Positions 12,411 through 23,043 of a stretch of DNA of 64,000 nt are shown one piece after another. The stretch comes from Lactarius indigo (Eukaryota > Basidiomycota > Agaricomycetes > Russulales > Russulaceae): contig JAFKAC010000001.1 of NCBI GenBank assembly GCA_025766275.1, positions 2,356,001 through 2,420,000 of the forward strand, in the 5' to 3' direction. A program made the translations under genes and the position numbers. Under the pieces are notes generated by a model. The model saw only the letters and a program-made list of their open reading frames with translations, searched no databases and had not been told where the DNA came from. The first letter of the stretch is position 1, and the number at the start of each line of letters is the position of its first letter.

Positions 12411-12939
12411 TCAAAATGGGTTATCCTCCGTGGTCGCCAATTCTCCGGGTATTCCCAAGCTCGTTGGGGGAATGGTATCTCCGTCCTCATTGTTGGATGT
12501 GTCTGCGATATTTTCGCCAAACAGGGAAGTCATGGGCTTAGATGGGCCTCTGAAACGAGTGGGGGGGGTTGTCAGTTAGCTCGATGAGCAAGGGGCAGGA
12601 GTGAACGCTGACTTGTTGAAGTGTTTCTTCTTGGCGGCACTAATCTTCTGCGTGACGGGCGTCAGCAGATTGTCCGTCGGTGAAACATAGCTCGGGTTCC
12701 TGTTCGGGCACCTCAGTCAGCAGTTGTTACTTCGAGATAAAAGAGCGAGCGCACTGAGTCTTGGCCATGCGTTTCGCGAGAAGGGCTCTTGCGCCCATTC
12801 CTGGGGGGCCCTGGTTCGTTGGACCATTGGTAGCGTTACCGAGGGGCGCCTGTGGTACGGTGACGTGGGCAGCATTCTGTGGATTATGTAAAGGGTGGAT
12901 GTGTACGGAGGCGGGGGAGTCGCTGGGAGTCGTGGACAT
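12411..12939 (-). CDS. SPO12: Spo12-like mitotic exit protein
   Basis: Small protein (about 136 aa) in three exons (12939-12755, 12699-12613, 12549-12411) with matching phases. The core NPSYVSPTDNLLTPVTQK, then ISAAKKKHFNK, then KPMTSLFG, matches the pattern of the yeast Spo12 C-terminus (SPTDRLVSP..., lysine-rich stretch, KPM.L.F). Spo12 is a nuclear/nucleolar FEAR-network factor that helps to release the Cdc14 phosphatase in early anaphase and is regulated by Cdk phosphorylation; two Ser/Thr-Pro sites (SPT and TPV) lie in the core here. The N-terminus is low complexity (Asn/Pro/Gly) and the C-terminus acidic. The start at 12939 is the first Met of the frame. It is divergent from RHEB with 179 bp between the starts. 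The family assignment rests on one short motif, so confidence is moderate. Confidence 0.6.
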
Positions 12940-13118
12940 GATTAGTTCAAGTTGAAAGACAGGACACGGCGGACATGGAAGGCCATTAAGTTCGCCTTTT
13001 GGACGCGTCCAGTCACGTGGGTCGTGGTGCGACATTCGGAAGATGCGGACCGAGCTAAAAGCACTCCACCTTGCTGTTCCACCCCGGGCCCGCGGCCGCT
13101 CACTGGTAACCCACAAAC

Positions 13119-13921
13119 ATGCCAGGCGACATCCTCAAGAAGAGAAAGATCGCCGTCCTCGGCTCTCGCTCAGTCGGTGAGCTCGTCCAGCTTGTCTCTC
13201 TCTATTCTCGTGCCCAATAGAGTTCTTCCTCTGCAACAGGAAAGTCGTCCCTCATCGTTCAGTTCACCGAGAACCAGTTCATCGACTCTTACTACCCTAC
13301 CATCGAGAACACTTTCTCTAAGGGTGTCAATTATAAGGGCGTTGAATACGACTGTGACATTATCGATACCGCTGGCCAGGTCCGTACTCACCGCCAGCGT
13401 GCCACCTGGTTGCTTACCACGAGGTCAAGGACGAGTATTCTATCCTCAATTCGAAGCATGCCATTGGCATCCATGGCTTCGTTCTCGTCTACTCGGTCAC
13501 TTCAAGAAATTCTTTCGACATGATTCAGATTGTGTACGACAAAATCATCAACTTCTGTGGCATCAAGGAGATTCCCTGCGTTATTGTTGGGTCCAAGATA
13601 GACCTTTCACAAAGGTAGGCCTTTCCTCCCCTGCACTTCGGCGTCATGTCTATCGTCCCTCACACAAGACAGTAGACAGGTACAACCAACTGAAGGTGAG
13701 GAGCTTGCCAAGGCAAATCGCGCAGCCTGGGTCGAGACCAGCGCAAAGAACAACATCAACGTTGGTACGTTACTCATTACGTTTCTCCTCGTCTAGACTT
13801 TGTTCGGTGTCAATTGACAAATTCGTCCTCTAGCTAAAGTCTTCGAACTGTGTCTTGCGGAGATCGAGCGACAGGCACCGACCAAGACCGAACCGACAGC
13901 CAGTCGTTGCCTGATTATGTG
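13119..13921 (+). CDS. RHEB: Rheb-type small GTPase
   Basis: Ras-like GTPase that activates TORC1 at endomembranes. Start ATG at 13119 (MPGDILKKRKIAVLG). Five exons carry the G motifs in order: G1 GSRSVGKSS, with the Arg-Ser before Val that marks Rheb rather than Ras; switch I DSYYPTIENTF; G3 DTAGQ followed by DEYS; a modified G4, GSKIDL; and G5 TSAKNN. The C-terminus is CLIM, a CaaX box expected to be farnesylated. The G4 Asn of NKxD is replaced by Ser (GGG TCC AAG ATA GAC near 13,590). Length and order are otherwise normal. It is divergent from SPO12 and convergent with beta-mannosidase. The call as Rheb is firm; what the G4 change does to nucleotide affinity is not known. Confidence 0.92.
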
Positions 13922-14346
13922 ACGACTCCCTCTCTGACTGGCTTATACACTCCCCGTTGACACTGGTCTTCTCGTACTCCGAACCACTATTATTACAATC
14001 TAAAGTCGTGTGGCGTTTTCTGTCCTTCCCATTTAATTGCCTTCTATCGGACTAGAGTTCCTTAGAACCCCCTTTTCTGGTCTTTCATGCTTTGACCTGC
14101 CCTGTATGTACTTATAGCGCCTCACACATCCCAAGTCAGCGGGGCTGTTCCCCGTACTACGCCCTCCACTGGTGGTTTCTAATATCATTATTCTGACCGT
14201 TCTGACTATCAGTGGCGCCCCCGGAGTTCCGCAACCTCCTCCTAGCAACACGACATCAGAATGATCCCTCCACTCTGAGGCACTGACGTTGTTCTCCGCT
14301 TCTGACACGCGGGACACGTTCGTTTATACATGGCAAACCTGTTTCC
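13922..14346. other. Convergent intergenic region between RHEB and beta-mannosidase
   Basis: About 425 bp of 3' flanking sequence. An open frame on the minus strand covers part of it (14033-14317), but its composition looks like untranslated sequence, it has no motif and it lies directly downstream of the beta-mannosidase stop. Nothing else is visible. Confidence 0.4.
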
Positions 14347-17300
14347 TTAGTTTCCGTCCTCCTTGCTTCTGTTGTACTCCACACTGTCTCCGAGAAACCT
14401 AGCCTTCACTGGTCTACCTTTCAGCCCGATGACCTTGACTGTCTGAGGGTCTCCTGGCACTAGGTCAAGAGCTTGATCCCCCCATTTGACGTCTTCCCCC
14501 TCGACCTCGAGTACGATGCCTTTGATAGGGCGCAGGGCGCTCAGCATGATCACTTCGCCCTGCTCATCCGGGGTTATCCTGAGGCCCAGGTCCTTTACGT
14601 CAGGAAAGCGGATATATTTGAATGGCTCTGGCCTGACCAATTCTGCGCGTCAACGACTTGCCTGGCGGAACCCGTGCTCATTTTTACACCCACCAGTTTG
14701 AGTACCGCCCCAATACGGCGCCGTCCCCGTCGAGCAGCCGTGCGCTAACGACGATCGCTTCCGGCACTTGGCTTTCCCGCGTACGCACCGGCTGGCCAGG
14801 CACCCCACCCCTCCAAAACTCCGTGCTGGCATTGGGCGCGAGGACAACGCTCATCTCCCATCGATCGCTCCAATCGGGTCGTTCTAGATGGAAAGATGTG
14901 ACCTCTAGTGTAGCGTGCTTCTCATCGAGCGTGCTGTTGGTGCCCCATATTTCCAGTTGGGACGTGATCGTGAAGTGCGCCAGCGTGCGTTGATTCGCGT
15001 ATACCTTACGATGTTTGCGTGTCATCCCCACCGTGTACGGACGGAGCTCGCGTGCAATGGCATAGTACGCGGGCTTTGGTCGGAGAAAGTAATCGACTAT
15101 CGACCAGGAGGTCACGGGCCAACAATCGTTGATCTATTGGAAAGCCGAGATTTACCAAGTGTAATAAGAAATGAGACCTCAACGCCCTACCTGCCAAACG
15201 AGCGCACCGGCCGTATATTCCTTCCCCGGGCCAGCCCAGTTTCTCCGCCACAGGCGGTATGCGGTGCCAAGCGTCTCTGCCTGCATGATTTGGGTGTAAT
15301 AGACATAGCTGCTCGAGGTACCTGAGTAAACACGTTGCGCCGAGAGAAATCGGATATCGAACCCCTCCATGTCAAAAGTATGTCTGAAATTTTCCACGAG
15401 ATACAGCTCGAGGCGGCGCTCGAAGCCTGCCGCTTTGTTGTGATTCGCGGCCGTCCTATTGCCGCAGCGTTTTCTAGAAGTGGCGTCGCCAGAAACCAAC
15501 GCTCACGTACCGAGACTGAGGGTAGCGCTCGGAGATTTCCCCACCCGTCCAGTAGTTGACCGTGCGGATGTTGGGATAAGCTTCCCTATACGGTGTATGA
15601 GTGCGCGGATCACACTCGCAACCCGCAGCTTTGCAAGACGAACATTCCAAATTCGGAAACGAATCGACCCGCAAGTATGTCCCAGTTGTGCCACGGTTCC
15701 TGCGAACCGTGCCACACGTTCCATTGGTGCAAATCGCCGTACGTCTGGTCGGTCGTTGCTTTCCCGTATCCACTGTATGGAGAACCCCGATGGTAATGAA
15801 TGTCCGAGTGTTCCTTGACGATTGCTGGCAAAACACGCTCGTAAATGTGGCGTGCGGGAAAGCTGGTCTTCCGAAAATCCGACTGTTCGTCGTCGTAATC
15901 GAGCTCCAGCCCCGACTGCTCGGCGAGCTGGTAGTCTGCAGGTCACGCTCAAGTCATGTGCCCACTCTTTTCCGATACACGAGGGAGGAGCGCCTGACCT
16001 TCGTTATTCCCGGCAAAAATCACGACGGAAGGATGGTGTCGTAGCCTTCGAACGTTCTGCGCAGCCTCCAACTCTACATTCGCCAGGAATGCGTCGTGTG
16101 CCGGATACTTCACCTAAGTGAGTAACGCGTCCCCCTCACAGAATCGGGTAACTAACCTGACCACAACCAAACATGAAATCTTGCCAAACGAGAATCCCTA
16201 ACTCTTGGGAGAAATAGTTACTTGGGGCGAGAAAATTTAACAAGAACAACGAACCATCGCAGATGTTATAGAACACGTCGTCCTCGTAGATACCCCCTCC
16301 CCAAACCCTGATCATATTCTGGTTTCCTTCCTTCAACAGCTGTAGCCATGCTCGGTATCGCTCGGGCGTAATACTATATCGGATCAGTTCATGGAGGCCG
16401 GCGCAACTTCCATCATGTACTCACGTCGTTACGAAGGAGTCTGCAGGGATCCAATTCGAACCCCCGCAAAATATACGAATGTTGTTTATTTCGAAGAGCC
16501 AGGTAAGTCCTGGTTGGTCGACCAGCTTTTCCTCTACGACACGCACGCGACGAAACCCAATCTTTTGAATTTTAGTGTCCAGCGTGTGGCCTTGCTATCA
16601 TCATACCCTGAGTAAATACACGGTTCCTTCCTTTGACATTGAAACGTACGCCATCGGATACTTTGACATGGACATCATACAAGGATTGTTCACCATACCC
16701 AACTGGGTACCACAACCTGACGTCTCCCCTCTTGAACTGGAACGTGACTTGCGCGGAACCGTCATTCATCGTGACCGCGCTCTGACCAGTTACCCGGTCG
16801 CCGGAAGGGTCCTTGAGTAGTACTTCGGTGGTACAAGGCACCTCTAGGGAGGAAAGCACAATGCGTACAGTCAGATCCGCCTCGAGATATTCGCTGACTT
16901 TGGCGGATACACGGAGGTCGGATATGTGCGCATGGTACGTGTGAAGAGTCACAGGACGCCAAGGACCGGTGGTCAATAATACAGGGCCTGTTCGTTCATC
17001 AGGAAGAAGTCAGGAAGAACAGAATGCATGCGAACCCCAGTCCCAACCGTAGCTTATGAGGTATTTTCTTCAGTGAGAAACTGTGGCCAATTAGTAGATA
17101 CTCACTTGTACTGGGCCTTGCGAACGTGTAGACGACTGGGATCCCCATTCCAGCACTGATATCTGGCGTCCCTTTGCTCGAGTTCTTTCCCCTAAGATCA
17201 AGTTCAGCACGAGGAAGCATTCGCAACGATCGATGGGTGATCACACCTTCAGGAAAGTACTTGGAAACGTGATTACAAGTTCATTTACCCCAACGATCAG

Positions 17301-17889
17301 GTAATTCTTAGCCTCCGCCCGATATGATACGAACTGATTCTCGGTTCTGGAATGGTACGTCAGCGAGCTGTAGAATAGATAAAATTGAAAAACTCCTACT
17401 CAAGAATCTTGTGGCCATTCTAGAAAGAATAAGCCCTTTGTCACCGCTCTCGCAGGCCAGTAACTGTGCTCACAAGTGACACAACGCTGAAGGTGTCCAA
17501 GCCGTCGAACACGAGATCGATGTTCGGTATTGAGAGCTCCCGCTCACTGACCTCGAAAGCGGTCTTGAAGGCCCAATCCGCTTCCCCGATCCCTGAGACA
17601 GAAGGACCGAGCGTTGTGAGTCCGGTGAAGCATTGAAAGCCCAGAGGGCTACACGTACACTGCACATCCCACTCGTGAAGACCAACGAACTATTAAAACA
17701 TCAAATAAACTTTCATCTCGCCAACGTGGTGCTTACGGGATCCGGTATTTTCTCTAGGTGGAGAAGTTCGACATGCACCGAGGTAGGGAAAGTCGATGTT
17801 TCCAACCACTCATTGTCTTCTGTCCCTTGACCTCCACCGATCTGGGTGAAAGTCCAACCCGTGTCAAGTAGGCGCGTGGTGCTGGTCAT
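14347..17889 (-). CDS. Beta-mannosidase, glycoside hydrolase family 2 (cytosolic type)
   Basis: Removes terminal beta-mannose from mannan oligosaccharides or N-glycan remnants. Start at 17889 ([16 protein letters not shown]) with no signal peptide, so the protein is probably intracellular, like fungal MndB enzymes. Many exons follow: the jelly-roll domain ([42 protein letters not shown]), a beta-sandwich ([17 protein letters not shown]), the TIM barrel with [28 protein letters not shown] and [11 protein letters not shown] (acid/base Glu codon 16000-16002), the nucleophile in RFVSEFGM (Glu codon 15652-15654), [35 protein letters not shown], and a C-terminal sandwich ending at TAA 14347-14349. 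Some splice junctions, notably just after RFVSEFGM, are not resolved. The 5' 800 bp of this gene is the source of the two broken copies found inside the Argonaute array. Confidence 0.88.
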
Positions 17890-18119
17890 GATTTAGGTAG
17901 GGCTATTGACTGGATGCACCGTGGTGTTGGTATAATACTTTCAAAGTTGGTCGACGGGGACCGTGAAGCACCGTGAGCTTATTCAGGAAATATCAAACAA
18001 TTTAATTCGAGTGTGGAGATTTACGACGAGAGAGATGGTGGCTATCGAAATACTGGTTTACAACGACGTGCACTATTTCTAACAGCGCGTTGGGGAGAAA
18101 ATAAGACCAAGGACGTCGC

Positions 18120-21100
18120 TCAACAAAAGTACATCAAATCTTTCTGACGCTCGTGTATTGGTTGAAATGCCTGACGAAATTGCTCCAACGTGGTAGTAAC
18201 CTCTGTCGTGTTCGTCGCCGTCTCAGATATAGGGAGATCCAGATCTAGTTGCGGGTCGAAGTGGTGCTTCGAGCGGGAGCACACGAGTTTCGCGTCTGGG
18301 TCAATGCCCATCAGTCATATTTCACAAAGACAAAGACGGCGAATAGGCATCACAGTAGACAGGTGCGGGTATAGAGACCGAGCGCGTGGCGCACGCGTAG
18401 ATGTGGCAAAGGGCGTACGACAATGCTTGTAAACCGTCGGCCCTGTGCGTGTCGTCAGTGTCCGCATCGACAACAACCTCGCAAAAGAAACACTCCGGAA
18501 TGCGACGACATACGTGAATCTATTCTCGTCGACAAGAACGTTGTAACGGGTCGGACGACTGGTACCGAGCACTCCACCGTGACTTTGCAGATAAAATTCA
18601 AACTCGACGGGATTGACAACGTCGCTGTCGACAACCATACCAGCAGGGCAATTGCCGCTCCGATCACCCTCATTCTCAGATCGTGGGAAGAAGCGGACAT
18701 GACGAGGTTTGCTGACAATGATAAGGGTGATGGTGGGATTGAAACCTAATTTTTTGCACGCGCCTGCAGGGGAAGTTGGAATGGAGAAGTATGAAAGAAA
18801 ATGGAAGGTTCATACTTCGGATGAGAGGAAGTTCGTCCTGGATGACAGTGGCAAACTGTCCTTCCGAGACACCTTCTGGAATACAGAGTTGGTAATGCAC
18901 ATACTGACGTAGAAAGTTCACTAACTGCGATATAACAAAATTCGCTCAGGATACGTTCCTGTCGCGCCCCTGTACTGGGTTAGCACATACTGTCGTTCAC
19001 TCAGTCAATGCGCTCATATGGAAAAGCCAAGAAAAGCACCGTAGACATAGACTCCATTGCATCAACGATCTCCCCTCGAGATGTCTGAACTTCCATCGTC
19101 GAGACATAGCGAACGGCACTTGTATCGATACTTCCGACCAACGAAGCGAATGACGGGCAATCTCCCGACCCAGGCGCGGGGTGAGTGACATAGGCACCTA
19201 GACAGAACGCGGCAGATGATGTGGTCGATTGGTGTCAGGGTACTACAAGCGAACACTCACCCATGACTATAGTTGGAATTGTAGTGTTGGTTAGGAAGGA
19301 AATATCGCGGGGCTCTGGGACCGAATTGACTCCGCCGAGCTTTACGTTCAGCCTGAGTGGAGACGATTTCAATAGTGCTAGAGGCCATTTCGGCGTACTC
19401 ACTTGAGGGTAACGTTCGCATAATATTGAGCATTGGCGCGGAAGCACTTGGAAGATTTCATGCACTGCGAAACAACACCTGTCTGGGAACAAAGATCAGT
19501 GTGTTGGTGTTCTGTTAGGACGCCGAGGGAAACTGTCAATTACTGTCACATCACCAAAACTAGTACGTAGATCGGAAATCAGTCGTAGTAAACTTTGGAA
19601 ATGTGTATTTACTGTTTCACGGCGCTGTATATGTCATTGCCGCCTTCTGGAAGGACAACGACGATGAGAGTGGGGAGACTCGTTGTGAGTCGCTGACATT
19701 CGTCACTGGCTATACGAAGTTGCTGTCAAGATAGTCAAGCACCCGCGAAGACAGTCAAACTACAAGACGGCAGACCTGACTGATATTGCCTTGTCCCGAC
19801 TCCCATTTAATAACCGCTGGCCGTGGGTGGATGGATATTCCTGTAATGAGGTCCAGGTGAGCTGTGACATGTGCCAGTGACAGTTATAGGTAACCGTACC
19901 AACTGCCTCGCATGCTCTCACCAGGTCGGAGGCCATCTGGTTGGCAACTTGATCATTGAATCGCAGTTGCCGCTCGTAGATAATAACCATCCAATGTGCG
20001 ACGCTGGACGGGGTGAACATCCGCTTGTCGATCCTTTGTAAAGACATTATCAAAATCGCGGCCCAAACTACGACAGCGTAACTCACAGATTCCATGCACC
20101 ATCGCGTGGACTCTAGCACATACGCATGAGGTCATTCAACTTTCAAAGGAAGGGAAAGCTTACGGACAGCACGAGGCAGTTCGGAAGATTGATGGTATCT
20201 CATTGTTGGGGCACGCAGAACACGAGCTTGTATTCTGATCGGTTCATTCGCAACATTCATGCCAAACTCACGGACATATTCGGATTGACCGTATTCCAGT
20301 ACCTTGGGGTAGAAGGTTAGCATATCAGCGAATAATGCGCCGTCAGAACGTACACCCAGGCCATTGACGATACTCCCTAGACGGTCGTTAGGACGCTTTG
20401 TGGCGAACTCGAGAACAGAGTTCGTCATCTCAGGGGGTACCTGTTTCCTCATTATCTGTCCGGGGGGTACGCGGCAGAGTTCAAACGGGATTAATGCGCC
20501 ACTTGAGAGCTGCAGGACGTAGGGTCAGTGGGAGGGGGTGTATATGGTCACATACAAACCTCGACACATATGGCATCTGGGAAGTGGAGTGGCCGATTCA
20601 GCACGATTTGGAAGTAATCAGCGACGGTCGTAGTCTGGCCGCCCGTAAGCTCAAATGTCAGATCCCGAGCCCCCTCTTTGCTCAGCTTCTTGACACCACG
20701 CAGTCTTGGAACCTGGTTTGGATCCTGCTGGTCGTACGTCGTCGTGACCTTCAAACCAGGGGTGATAAATCGCTGCAAACGTATACGCTCCCTGTCGGGA
20801 AGCCCCTGACGCGGCGCAAGCGCATTGGGGTTGCCTGGTCTTCCCAGTATAGCGAGGGCGACGTCGATCAGTGGCCCGGGCATGTACATCGCACCAGTCG
20901 ATATATCTATGTTGATCACCATGCGACCAATAGCAGGTCGCAAGGATTGGAAGTATCCACGCCATAGGACAATTCCACCACCAATGTTCCTCATTTCGCG
21001 ATCGGTAAGGAAAGAACGGGCGTTGGATGGATATCTTAGATTTGGTGCCATGCGAATCACCACATTGAGTGCCTATATATGTGCGTGGATTATAGTGAGA

Positions 21101-21985
21101 CTGAATAAGCACACGTAGTTAGGCGAACCGTGATCACTGTCAAAATTGTATTGTCTTGGCTCTGCTCGCCTCGCAAAAAACGCTGAAGAACCCTAAGAAT
21201 AAGTCAAATAAGAGACAAATTTAAGAAGACTTGGAGCCCATCGTACTCGGGGTTGATTGATGCGACGTGAGTCAGGCGAACTGTGAACACCACTGTACCC
21301 AGAGCGACCGCAAACTTGAAAGGGAAAGAAGATGAAAAGAGCAACGAACAGTGGTTCGAAAAACTTACTTCGCGACTACCAAAATCAAAGGAAAGCTCGT
21401 ACGCCATGAACAGGTTCTTACGGCCATCATACACTCCGGGTCTTGCGAAAAGTCCAGGCACCACCTGGGTCTGTAGTGCTTGGATGATCTCGAAATTCCT
21501 TGCGGCTGGAAGTGGCCTGTCAGCCGGGGAGATGACTGCGATAAGCGACGATTAGTGATATACGAACGCGGGACGAAGAGGGTGCTTACAAACTGCAACG
21601 GAATAAGTGGGAACTGTTAGGTAAATCCTTTCGAGGAGAAAGAAGGGTACACGCCATTATAGTGATATATTGTCCCTTGGTTTAGTTCAGTCGCGAAATT
21701 GTTGGTGAATACTTCGATTGGCCGTCCATCGGTCCCATGTCCTGGGCGCTTGACGCCGATGGCTGTAACATGGGCAGCTGGGATTAGGGAACGTTGAACA
21801 GCAGGCACTCCAGTTGTAGGTATGGCTCGAGTGGGGGGCCCTCCGCGCCGGGGAGCGCCACCACGGCCTGAACTTGAACCGCGTCTACCACCACGCCCGC
21901 CGCGGTGATCGCAGCCGCCACGGTCACTTGCACCGCCACGACCACGACCACGACCAAATTCTTCAGGGGAAGCTTTCGGAGGCAT
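18120..21985 (-). CDS. AGO: Argonaute paralogue A, slicer residues lost
   Basis: Full-length Argonaute in many exons with intact reading frame. N-terminus: Arg/Gly-rich tail (MPPKASPEEFGRGRGRGG), then the N domain ([38 protein letters not shown]). The L1/PAZ exon (about 20570-21060) reads [37 protein letters not shown] and so on. L2/[54 protein letters not shown] and SQCMKSSKC, with the Tyr, Lys, Gln and Lys expected to bind the guide 5' phosphate. [71 protein letters not shown], ending MYFC. Of the slicer tetrad, Asp-1 is Tyr (codon 19190-19192), the Glu finger is kept (SRGEI, 19070-19072), Asp-3 is Lys and the fourth position is Lys (18288-18290). Probably a guide-binding but non-cleaving protein; recent pseudogenisation is not excluded. 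Confidence 0.88.
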
Positions 21986-22034
21986 GAGAGAGATGCAACC
22001 GTATTATGCAAGTCGAATTGAAATGACTGCGCAC

Positions 22035-22132
22035 GCTAATCCTGCGGCGTAAACGCCTTCCAAAAATACATCAAGTCTCAGGCCTCAGGAACTAACATTC
22101 AAGGCCCTTTGGCCCTGCAGGTGATACACTGC
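22035..22132 (+). pseudogene. Relic of HIS4 3' end (junction AGO-A / unit B)
   Basis: About 90 bp upstream of AGO-A match the C-terminal coding part of HIS4 at 34,670-34,760: GCGGCGT-AAC, then CCTTCCAAAAA-ACATCA, GTCTCA and GAACT-ACA occur in the same order and orientation, with small indels. It carries no usable reading frame. It abuts the beta-mannosidase fragment that follows and marks the joint of the tandem duplication. It begins about 50 bp from the AGO-A start codon, where AGO-C has its normal promoter. Confidence 0.7.
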
Positions 22133-22134
22133 GC

Positions 22135-22817
22135 GTTGAATAGATACACATTTTTTCTGGACCCTGCGAACGTGCAGATAACTGGGCCCTCAGGAAAGTA
22201 CTCGAAAACGTGATTACAAGGTGACTCGAGCTCATTCACCCTCGCCCGATGTGACAAAACTATTCTCGGTACTGGAACGGCAAATCATCAAGTTGTGTGG
22301 GATAGATAGAACAGAAACACCCCTACTCAAGAATCTTGTAGCCATTTGGGAAGAATGAGATCCTTGCCATTGCTCTCACCAGTAACTGTACTCACGGGTG
22401 GCACAAGGCGAAGGTGCCCAAGCTGTCGAACGCGAGATCGATATTCGGTGCTGAGAGTTCCCGCTCACTGACCTCGGAAGTGGTCTTGAAGGCTCAGTCC
22501 GCTTCCTCAATTCCTGAAAACAGAAAGACAGAGTGTTGTGGGCTGAGTTGCGAAGCTTTGAAAGCCTAGAATGTTGCACATACACTGTACGTCTTACTTA
22601 TGAAGACCAACGAACTATCAAAATATCAAAACAACAACTTTGCATTTTGCCGGCTCTATGCTCACGGGATCCGCTATTTTCAAGTGGAGAAGTTTGACAT
22701 ACACCGGGGTAGGGAAAGTCGATGCTTCTAATCACTCGTCATCTCGTCATCTTCTGTCCCTTGATCTCCGCCGATCTGGGTGAAAGTCCAACCCGCGTCA
22801 AGTAGGCGTGAGGTCAT
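22135..22817 (-). pseudogene. Relic of beta-mannosidase 5' end (unit B)
   Basis: Matches beta-mannosidase 17,085-17,889. The start region reads [17 protein letters not shown] and continues for about a dozen residues, then hits a stop after DDEMTSD; the remaining exons (the SERELSAPNIDLAFDSLG region near 22,430-22,470) are shifted and interrupted. Everything 3' of the first 800 bp of the gene is missing. It cannot make an enzyme. It also carries the original beta-mannosidase upstream spacer, so the AGO-B stop lies about 230 bp beyond its start codon just as in the intact locus. Confidence 0.8.
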
Positions 22818-23043
22818 GATATGGCTAAGGTTGATTCACTGGATGTACCGTAGCGTTAGTTCAATAATTTGGTCTGTGAAGACTGAAGCACCGCGAACTA
22901 ATTCAAGAAACATCAAACAATTTCGTGGGTGGAACGCTATGAAGGGAGAGACGGCAGTTATTGTCAAGCTACTGACTTACAACGACGGGCACAATTTTTA
23001 ATAGCGTAATTGAGAGAAAACGAGACCAATTGAAGGGTGCCAC

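Noticed and set aside
14033..14317. 94-codon minus-strand frame downstream of beta-mannosidase
   Set aside because: Lies in the 3' region, has no splice connection or motif, and low-information composition.
20398..20967. Long plus-strand frames opposite the AGO PAZ exons (also near 30,262-31,050 and 25,646-25,957)
   Set aside because: Recur in all three copies only because the underlying AGO exon is conserved; translations show no family motif.
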